DNA of 36,626 nucleotides, from contig CAZOZP010000034.1 in assembly GCA_964584325.1 (NCBI GenBank), forward strand, positions 1-36,626, read 5' to 3'. Positions 1 to 5,866 of the stretch are shown here, piece after piece; within the stretch, counting starts at the first letter, position 1; every line of letters begins with the position of its first letter. The notes below the pieces were generated by a model that was not told the DNA's origin, searched no databases, and was given only the letters and a program-made list of their open reading frames with translations. The translations under genes were made by a program, and so were the position numbers. The stretch is from CAZOZP01 sp964584325 (GTDB taxonomy: Bacteria > Bacteroidota > Ignavibacteria > Ignavibacteriales > Melioribacteraceae).

Positions 1-47
1 TTTAGGTGGGTCAGTTTTCACCGGAAAAGTGGGTCATTTTTCACAGG
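1..47. mobile_element. IS21-like terminal repeat fragment
   Basis: Two similar ~23-bp units lie head to tail at about 5-27 and 28-50. Each begins GTGGGTCA (6-13 and 29-36), followed by a T-run, TCAC and a GG. Repeated GTGGGTCA...CACCGG units of this kind are what I associate with the ends of IS21-family elements (istA/istB) in Bacteroidota-like genomes. No transposase is visible here, so this would be only the outer end of an element lying to the left of the window, or a leftover scar. The family assignment is from memory of the motif, not from a search. Confidence 0.4.
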
Positions 48-180
48 ATTTTACATGTTTTGAAACATAAAGTGATTGGGGGTAAATACTGTGTGTTTTT
101 TATTCAGATTCGGGTCATTTAAATTCAGATGAAGGTTAAAGTTATTCAGAAAGAATTGATTGCTGTTCAAAGAAATGTGT

Positions 181-348
181 AAGCAGTGCAATGAAGACGT
201 AAAGCAGTGCAATGAAGACGTAAAGCAGTGAAATGAAGATGTAAAGCAGTGAAATGAAGATGTAAAGCAGTGAAATGAAGATGTAAAGCAGCGAAATGAA
301 GATGTAAAGCAGCGAAATGAAGATGTAAAGCAGCGAAATGAAGAGGGG
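181..348. repeat. 21-bp tandem repeat, 8 units in three sub-blocks
   Basis: Eight head-to-tail units of 21 bp start at 181, 202, 223, 244, 265, 286, 307 and 328, with core AAGCAGYGMAATGAAGAYGTA. Variants are ordered: units 1-2 carry GTGCAATGAAGACG, units 3-5 carry GTGAAATGAAGATG, and units 6-8 carry GCGAAATGAAGATG, with unit 8 decaying at its 3' end. This block pattern fits stepwise duplication. The length is a multiple of three, so one minus-strand frame stays open as a seven-residue repeat, but every plus-strand unit contains ATGAAGAYGTAA, which closes that frame. There are no spacers, so it is not a CRISPR array. Function is unknown. Confidence 0.95.
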
Positions 349-428
349 TGTAAGGGAGTTAAATAATTTTTTGTAAATGGCGAAATTAGTAGTTTATTGT
401 GATTTAATCTGAAGCATATCAAAATACA

Positions 429-455
429 GAAAAAAGCCGGAATGAAGAATTCCGG
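429..455 (-). terminator. Intrinsic terminator facing left
   Basis: CCGGAAT (437-443) and ATTCCGG (449-455) form a perfect 7-bp stem with a 5-nt loop. Read on the minus strand, the stem is followed by a run of six T (complement of 430-435), the standard intrinsic-terminator form. Read on the plus strand it has A-residues before it and no T-run, so it should act only on leftward transcripts. The only DNA that could feed it is the 456-577 leader or antisense transcription from the gene at 578, so it may end a short antisense RNA or be a relic of a lost gene. Confidence 0.55.
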
Positions 456-577
456 AGAAAGGGAAAATTTAACTTAGTTCAATAATTCAGGAGGCATCCG
501 GGCTATTTGTAACCGTGTTTTATATGGAAGGGGAACAGATGATTTCCCGAATCAACTAACTCTAAAAGGAGGAAAAC

Positions 578-1249
578 ATGAGAAAACACGAGGAATCAAA
601 ACTCGGCATGCTTGAAGACACTGCAAGTGTTCTTGAATCAGCAAACGGAGTTATCGGACAGATCCCGATGCTTCAGAGCAAAACAGTTGAACTGCGCGAA
701 CTGGTTACGAAAATCAGAAAAAAAGAAGAAGAGTTCAAGGCAGCGGTAGTAGGAAAAACAGGTGCGAAAAACCAGAAAAAAGAAGATCTTATCAGAATTG
801 CACTGGTTGTCTCAGGAGGATTGTTCAGTTACGGATTGGATCACAACGATGTTGAATCAACAGAAGCAGGTAATTTGCAGAGAAGTGATTTTTCCAAAAT
901 GCGTGAAGCAGGGGTTATAACCACAGTGGGCAATGTTTTGGAAAAAGCTGAATCTTTTGGCAATGAACTGGAAAGTTACGGGGTCTCTCAGACTATGATT
1001 GAAGATATGAAGAACGGACTGACAGAGTACCGTACAAGATTAAAGCAGAAAGGCCTCGGATATGCAGTAAAGAGTGCCGCCAGAGAAACAATCGAATCGC
1101 TTTTCAAAGCAGCCGACGATGTGATATCATCAATCGACAGACTTATGAGAAGATACCGGACTATCGATCCTGAGCTTTATCTCAAATATTCTTCTGCAAG
1201 AATTATCAAGGATAAAGCCGTATTCAAAAAAGAAGTTGCAGCAAAGTAA
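578..1249 (+). CDS. Hypothetical helical protein, 223 aa
   Basis: I do not recognise this protein. It is 223 residues, rich in Lys, Glu and Arg, and looks almost entirely alpha-helical. There is no signal peptide and no membrane segment, so it is probably cytoplasmic. Residues 1-60 and 110-200 have the spacing of amphipathic or coiled-coil helices. A short Gly-rich hydrophobic stretch (VVSGGLFSYG, about residues 77-86) separates the two halves and is the only region that looks non-helical. The start is well supported: AAAGGAGG sits 6 nt before the ATG. The gene is a single transcription unit, with a 300-base AT-rich region upstream and a clear intrinsic terminator 13 nt after the stop. A strong ribosome site plus own terminator suggests high expression. 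Nothing next to it points to a pathway. Confidence 0.85.
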   Translation: MRKHEESKLGMLEDTASVLESANGVIGQIPMLQSKTVELRELVTKIRKKEEEFKAAVVGKTGAKNQKKEDLIRIALVVSGGLFSYGLDHNDVESTEAGNLQRSDFSKMREAGVITTVGNVLEKAESFGNELESYGVSQTMIEDMKNGLTEYRTRLKQKGLGYAVKSAARETIESLFKAADDVISSIDRLMRRYRTIDPELYLKYSSARIIKDKAVFKKEVAAK

Positions 1250-1261
1250 CTAAGAGAAAGG

Positions 1262-1291
1262 GGGCAGATCAAAGTATCTGCCCGTTTTATT
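1262..1291 (+). terminator. Intrinsic terminator after the 223-aa gene
   Basis: GGGCAGAT (1262-1269) pairs perfectly with ATCTGCCC (1276-1283) around a 6-nt loop, followed by GTTTTATT. It lies just after the stop codon at 1249 and ends that single-gene unit before the Fic segment begins. Confidence 0.85.
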
Positions 1292-1360
1292 AGAGGCTTT
1301 CTCAATTGGAACTTCTCTATTTGGTTAAAATCAAATTTATCTATTTTTTATGGATACTAT

Positions 1361-1919
1361 ATGTATATTTGTCCTAAATATTTGGACAAAATGAGAGTAG
1401 TTGAAGGGAAATATTTAGCCGAATATAATAAATCCATAGGAAATGAAATTCCGGGATTGATAAAAGGTTTTGATTTCACTGAGAAACTTGGCAAATTCGA
1501 ATATCTTACAAAATCTTCCGCAGTTTATTCTTCAAATATTGAAGGAAATAGCATAGACTTAAATTCTTATATGAATTATGAAATGAATAGGGCAAAATTC
1601 AAAGCCGGAAAAGAAATAAAAGAGATTGAGGACTTGATTGAAGCATACAGATTCGCACAGTCTAATGAAATTAATGGAAAAAACTTATTGAATTGTCATA
1701 AAATATTTTCCTCAACTCTATTGATTAAAAGTAAAAGAGGAAAATACCGAACTGAAAAAGTAGGTGTTTTCGGGAAAAATGGTCTGGCCTGTATGGCTGT
1801 TGAATCAGGCAAAGTACTATGAGACTATAAATCTTGGAGTTAATTTCTATGAACTTGACTATGGTAACTGTCTCCGATTTTTAGAAATGCTTCCGAATTG
1901 TTTGAATTGTTTGAAATAA
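1361..1919 (+). pseudogene. Fic-family protein with catalytic core deleted
   Basis: The first 153 codons (1361-1822) read as the N-terminal part of a class II Fic protein. It has the inhibitory helix motif (S/T)xxxE(G/N) as SSNIEG (residues 57-62), then the start of the Fic fold ending in GKYRTEKVGVFG and MAVESGKV. The HPFx(D/E)GNGR AMP-transfer motif that should follow is absent. The C-terminal tail of the same family (YYETINLGVNFYELDYG, FLEMLP) continues in another frame from 1815 to the stop at 1919. About 90 residues holding the active site have therefore been removed by an internal deletion that also shifted the frame. The product cannot be an active AMP transferase. An intact, different Fic gene follows 47 nt downstream. 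Confidence 0.8.
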
Positions 1920-1966
1920 ACAAAGGCAAAATTGATTTATAAAGAAATATTAACAAAAATCTATAA

Positions 1967-2989
1967 ATGAATAATTTTGAAGAATATTTTCGTCAGGGCG
2001 AACCGGACAAAACGGAAAAAGCAAAAGTCTGGAAAACTGCTATTGGACTCCAGCAAGTAGATGGACTAATACCGTCTGAATATCTTATCGAATCGGCCAG
2101 GCAGAATATTGAAGGCGCCATTACCATTGAAGAAGTAAAGCAGCGAATAGATAGCTATTACAAGCAGCATCCCATAAAAAATGATGAAAATCGCACTGAA
2201 GAAGCTGACAAAGTATCCGCCCGTATTGCAGAAATACTAAGCGAAAATACATTTACGTTTTCACCGGCTGAATATCTGACTATTCATCGCAGGTTGTTTC
2301 AGGACATTTATTGTCATGCCGGAAAAATCCGCGATTACAACATAACTAAGCAAGAATGGATATTAAATGGGGAATCGGTATTGTATGGAGGTGCAGAAAG
2401 TTTGAAGGCAACTCTGGAATACGATTTTAAGGAAGAAAAGTCGTTTAGTTACAAAGGGTTAACTCAACTGGAAATAATTGAACATATTGCACACTTTATC
2501 TCCTATTTATGGCAGATTCATATCTTCGGAGAGGGAAACACAAGAACAACAGCGGTCTTTTTAATAAAATATCTTCGCAAACTTGGCTATAAAGAGGTAA
2601 ATAATGATTTATTTTCAGAGCATTCGTGGTACTTCCGAAATGCTCTTGTGCGTGCTAATTACGAGGATTTATCAAAAGGGATTCATAAAACAGAAAAATA
2701 TCTCGTTCGGTTTTTGTTAAACCTACTGCATCACGAAACTCATTCAATGAAAAACCGTGAGATGCATATTCATTTTATTAGTTCAGAAAATGACACTGTA
2801 AATGACACTGTAAATGACACTGTATTTAATTTAATAAAACAGAACAATAAATTGAATGCTGTGGAAATCAGTAAAAGATTGAATATCAGTTTGAGTACTG
2901 CTAAACGGAAGATTAAAGAACTGAAAGAAAATGGAAAGATTGAACGAGTGGGAAGTGACAAAAAGGGTTATTGGAAAATTATATATTGA
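1967..2989 (+). CDS. Fic-family AMP transferase with VbhA-like N-terminus and C-terminal winged helix
   Basis: Fic enzymes transfer AMP (or other phosphate-containing groups) from nucleotides to target proteins. Three parts are visible. Residues ~15-65 resemble the VbhA-type antitoxin helix (WKTAIGLQQVDGLIPSEYL, then ARQNIEG). The Fic core follows, with catalytic motif HIFGEGNTR at 185-193 containing His185, Glu189, Asn191 and Arg193. Residues ~285-340 are a winged helix (VEISKRLNISLSTAKRKIKEL), which would bind DNA. In the inhibitory motif (S/T)xxxE(G/N) the Ser/Thr position is Arg45, while Glu49-Gly50 are kept. An NDTV triplet joins core to winged helix and comes from a perfect 12-bp triple repeat. 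The gene sits between a dead Fic gene and a metal transporter in what looks like an accessory segment. The target is unknown. Confidence 0.88.
   Translation: MNNFEEYFRQGEPDKTEKAKVWKTAIGLQQVDGLIPSEYLIESARQNIEGAITIEEVKQRIDSYYKQHPIKNDENRTEEADKVSARIAEILSENTFTFSPAEYLTIHRRLFQDIYCHAGKIRDYNITKQEWILNGESVLYGGAESLKATLEYDFKEEKSFSYKGLTQLEIIEHIAHFISYLWQIHIFGEGNTRTTAVFLIKYLRKLGYKEVNNDLFSEHSWYFRNALVRANYEDLSKGIHKTEKYLVRFLLNLLHHETHSMKNREMHIHFISSENDTVNDTVNDTVFNLIKQNNKLNAVEISKRLNISLSTAKRKIKELKENGKIERVGSDKKGYWKIIY
2789..2824 (+). repeat. Perfect 12-bp triple repeat inside the Fic gene
   Basis: AATGACACTGTA occurs three times in direct succession at 2789, 2801 and 2813, encoding NDTVNDTVNDTV between the Fic core and the winged helix. 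The unit is a multiple of three, so gain or loss of a copy would only lengthen or shorten the linker. Confidence 0.95.
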
Positions 2990-3052
2990 AATTTGAATCT
3001 CTTATAGAAAAAACGGAACTAAAAATCAAAATACTATTTAATTAGAAATATT

Positions 3053-4090
3053 ATGGAAAATCCAAAAAATAAATCGTCTGATAATCCAATCATAAAATAT
3101 AAAACACAAAGAATAATTGCCGTTTTATCTTTTCTGATTTTTGCCGCAAAGTTAGCAGCTTATTTCATTACAAATTCAGTGGGAATATTAACTGATGCCC
3201 TCGAAAGCACGGTAAATGTAACAACCGGCTTTATCACATTATATGCAATATATGTTTCATTGATACCAAAAGATGAAAACCATCCTTTCGGACACGGCAA
3301 GGCTGAATTTTTATCTGCTTCAATTGAGGGATTCTTAATTATAATTGCGGGCGTTGTGATAATATTTGAAGCTGTCAGACGGCTTTTTCTGCCGGCTGAA
3401 GTTACGCAGCTCGATATAGGAATCATAATTGTTGCAATAGCAGGGTTGCTTAATTACATCATAGGATGGTATAGCATCAGAACCGGTAGAAAGAATAATT
3501 CCATTGCACTTGTTTCAGGCGGGAAGCATTTGCAATCGGATACCTACTCTTCAATCGGTCTGGTAATAGGATTGATTCTATTGTATTATACTAAACTTGC
3601 CTGGCTGGATAGTTTAATTGCGTTGATTTTTGGAACCATAATAGTAGTAACAGGAATAAAGATTCTAAAGGAAACAACATCTCATTTGATGGATGAAGCA
3701 GATTTCAAGCTGATTGAAAAATTCGGCAAATTAATAAATAAAAACAAAAGAGATGAATGGATTGATATTCACAATTTTAAACTGATAAAATATGGTAACG
3801 CATTTCATATAAACTGCGATTTAGTGTTGCCGTATAATATTAGTTTATCTGCGGCTCATTATGAAGGTGAAAAGCTTCAGGAATTACTAATCTCAAATTT
3901 TTCGGAAGATATAGTTCTTAATATTCATACAGATGAATGTTTCAAGAAATATTGCAGAAATTGCAAGAAAAACGATTGTGATGAACGAAGAGAAGAATTT
4001 GCCAGTGACCTTAAATTTGAGCTTGAAAAATTCATAAACGAAAAACACGAAAAAAGTTCAGAAATAACGCAGAATAATTATAATTCATAA
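3053..4090 (+). CDS. Cation diffusion facilitator (CDF) transporter
   Basis: CDF proteins export divalent metals such as Zn2+, Fe2+, Mn2+ or Co2+ from the cytoplasm using the proton gradient. Six hydrophobic segments occupy about residues 20-215. The family signatures are present: TDALES in TM2 (Asp48), HPFGHGKAEFLSA in the TM2-TM3 loop, and HLQSD in TM5 (His159, Asp163). The TM2 site pairs Glu51 with Asn55 instead of the usual His/Asp, as I recall for a Bacteroidota subfamily. The cytoplasmic domain (from ~residue 215) ends in a Cys-rich tail (HTDEC, YCRNC, NDC), which may sense or bind metal. Length (345 aa) is normal. The metal cannot be named from sequence. The gene follows the Fic gene by 63 nt and runs into a palindromic repeat. 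Confidence 0.9.
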   Translation: MENPKNKSSDNPIIKYKTQRIIAVLSFLIFAAKLAAYFITNSVGILTDALESTVNVTTGFITLYAIYVSLIPKDENHPFGHGKAEFLSASIEGFLIIIAGVVIIFEAVRRLFLPAEVTQLDIGIIIVAIAGLLNYIIGWYSIRTGRKNNSIALVSGGKHLQSDTYSSIGLVIGLILLYYTKLAWLDSLIALIFGTIIVVTGIKILKETTSHLMDEADFKLIEKFGKLINKNKRDEWIDIHNFKLIKYGNAFHINCDLVLPYNISLSAAHYEGEKLQELLISNFSEDIVLNIHTDECFKKYCRNCKKNDCDERREEFASDLKFELEKFINEKHEKSSEITQNNYNS

Positions 4091-4130
4091 TTTGAGTGCT
4101 CCGTTGTAAACAGCTTTTATAAAAGGATCA

Positions 4131-4203
4131 TTAAACCCAAATTATTCGTTAGAAAATCTTTATCACTGAATACCATTGCAAAGAAAGAATAATTTGGGTT
4201 TAA
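4131..4203. repeat. 73-bp palindromic element, complete copy
   Basis: A 17-bp arm TTAAACCCAAATTATTC (4131-4147) is repeated as its exact reverse complement at 4187-4203, with a 39-nt spacer. The first 49 bp from 4134 recur base for base at 36578-36626, where the window ends, so the arm and most of the spacer belong to a dispersed element. It carries no coding capacity and sits between two convergent genes (CDF and the PurF-like gene). It is best described as a MITE- or REP-like element. There is no T-run after the right arm, so it is not a standard terminator. Confidence 0.85.
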
Positions 4204-4295
4204 GATAATACAATATAAAATCTTATTCAAGAATTCGGTTCCGATGAATGGATTATAAATAGCAAATACGAAAAGCTGATTTCAGTGAGCTACAA

Positions 4296-5702
4296 CTAAA
4301 AACAGCTTGAACCATCAAAACAGTGGGTGCAGAGTTTCTCCTTAGGAAGTCCGATAGCTTCAACCAAATCTTCGAGTTTCTGAAACTTAAGCGATGTAAC
4401 ATTAAGGTTTTTTCTTATCTGCTCAACCATAGCGTTATATTTTTCACTTCCGTATTCAGAATATTCCTTCATATCGAAATTATCAGTTCCTTCAAGTTGG
4501 TGAACAGCCTTGTGGGCAGCTAAATCCATACTTGATCTCGACCGGCTGAAATTCAGAAATTCACAGGGAAATGTAAGGGGCGGACAAGCAATTCGCATAT
4601 GAACTTCCCGGATACCGGCTTTATGAAGATCAACAACATTATCTTTTAACTGAGTGCCGCGAACAATTGAATCATCAAGAAACACACAGGATTTATCTTT
4701 TATTATTGACTCATTTGGGATTAGTTTCATCTTTGCAACCAAATCACGCTGAGCCTGACTCTGGGGCATAAAGCTTCTGGGCCAGGTGGGAGTATATTTT
4801 GCGAACGGACGTTTTAAGGGAAGCTGTTTTTCGTTGCTGTAACCCATTGCGTGTCCTATACCGCTGTCAGGAATTCCCGCTACGAAATCTGCTTCAACTT
4901 CATCGTTTTTTGCAAGAGCGGCTCCGCATCTGTAACGGCATTCATCAACATTTATTTCTTCGTAAAAAGACGGGGGATATCCAAAATAAACCCAGAGAAA
5001 AGAACAAACCTGCATTTTATCGTTCGGTTTGCGGAGTTGTTCGTAACCATCTGCAGTTATCTTAACAATTTCACCCGGGCCAAGAAACTTTTCAACTTCG
5101 TAACCGGTATTAGGAAATGCCGCAGTTTCTGAAGCAACAGAATATGCTCCTTCCTTTTTTCCTATCATTAAAGGAGTTCTTCCCCATTTATCGCGCGCGG
5201 CTATAATGCAGTCATTAGTTATTATTAAAAGAGAACAGGAGCCTTTCACAAGATTAAAAACATTTTCAATACCTGATGCAAAATCCTCTCCCTCTGATAT
5301 TAATAAAGCAATAAGTTCGGTTGGGTTTATAGAACCTCTGCTGATTTCGGAAAAAGTGCGCTTCTGATTAAGGCATCTTTGTTCCAGTTCATCTATATTT
5401 GATATCTTGCTTACCGTAGCAACACCGAAACGGCCTAAATGTGAAGTAACCAGAATCGGCTGAGCTTCGGTGTCACTTATTACACCGATACCGTGATTAC
5501 CGGTAAATTCGGAAATATCTTTTTCAAATTTGTTTCTGAAGTATCCGTCTTCGAGACTATGAATAGAACGCTGAAATCCTTTTCCCGGGGAATAAAAAGC
5601 AAGTCCAGCTCTTTTAGTTCCTAAATGTGAATGATAATCAGTACCATAATAAACATCAAAAATACTTGATCCTTTTGAAATACTTCCAAATAAACCGCTC
5701 AT
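4296..5702 (-). CDS. PurF-like phosphoribosyltransferase with degenerate glutaminase site
   Basis: Overall this is an amidophosphoribosyltransferase, the family that makes 5-phosphoribosylamine from PRPP and glutamine as the first step of purine synthesis. The PRPP loop (VFLDDSIVRGT, 340-350) is intact. So are the four positions that hold the 4Fe-4S cluster in Bacillus-type PurF (Cys233, Cys380, Cys458 and Cys461). The N-terminal Ntn-glutaminase half has lost its key residues: the protein begins MSGLFG, so the Cys nucleophile is Ser2; the HxRYxT-type stretch reads VISDTEAQP; and the HNGN-type loop reads VSKISN. The enzyme therefore probably cannot take ammonia from glutamine, and may use free ammonia, a partner glutaminase, or do something else. 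An AGGAG ribosome site precedes the ATG. It appears monocistronic. Confidence 0.85.
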   Translation of the reverse strand: MSGLFGSISKGSSIFDVYYGTDYHSHLGTKRAGLAFYSPGKGFQRSIHSLEDGYFRNKFEKDISEFTGNHGIGVISDTEAQPILVTSHLGRFGVATVSKISNIDELEQRCLNQKRTFSEISRGSINPTELIALLISEGEDFASGIENVFNLVKGSCSLLIITNDCIIAARDKWGRTPLMIGKKEGAYSVASETAAFPNTGYEVEKFLGPGEIVKITADGYEQLRKPNDKMQVCSFLWVYFGYPPSFYEEINVDECRYRCGAALAKNDEVEADFVAGIPDSGIGHAMGYSNEKQLPLKRPFAKYTPTWPRSFMPQSQAQRDLVAKMKLIPNESIIKDKSCVFLDDSIVRGTQLKDNVVDLHKAGIREVHMRIACPPLTFPCEFLNFSRSRSSMDLAAHKAVHQLEGTDNFDMKEYSEYGSEKYNAMVEQIRKNLNVTSLKFQKLEDLVEAIGLPKEKLCTHCFDGSSCF

Positions 5703-5821
5703 TCAACTCCTGAAAAATTAACATAAATTTAATATTAGACAGCCAAAATCTAAACAATTCCGATAACTTATTTAAGTATTTAAATGACAAAAATGTACTT
5801 TTTGGAATTATTGAATAAAAT

Positions 5822-5854
5822 AAAAAAGGCCGGATAAACCGGCCTTTCTTTTTT
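5822..5854 (-). terminator. Strong bidirectional-looking terminator after the amylase gene
   Basis: AAAGGCCGG (5825-5833) and CCGGCCTTT (5839-5847) make a perfect 9-bp stem with a 5-nt loop. The minus-strand reading continues as TTTATTTTATT and ends the amylase transcript 13 nt after its stop. The plus-strand reading also continues into CTTTTTT, so it could block both directions. Confidence 0.9.
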
Positions 5855-5866
5855 GGGAAATCTGAA

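Larger units (their letters stand above)
1..577. other. Non-coding left flank (no supported gene)
   Basis: No gene is supported in these 577 bases. In order they hold an IS21-like end (1-47), an AT-rich stretch, an eight-unit 21-bp tandem array (181-348), a hairpin with a T-run that works only for leftward transcription (429-455), and the leader of the next gene. That leader ends in a strong AAAGGAGG ribosome-binding site about 6 nt before the ATG at 578. A 123-codon open frame on the minus strand (51-422) is a by-product of the tandem array and is not called. Confidence 0.7.

Noticed and set aside
181..348. CRISPR array
   Set aside because: Units are directly adjacent with no spacers, and no cas genes are present.
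51..422. 123-codon open frame on the minus strand with repeated FTSSFHC-like units
   Set aside because: It is open only because the 21-bp array is a multiple of three. It has no ribosome site or recognisable domain and its content is low-complexity.
2770..2961. 63-codon minus-strand frame with repeated SFTV
   Set aside because: This is the shadow of the NDTV repeat in the Fic gene, with no ribosome site or supporting context.
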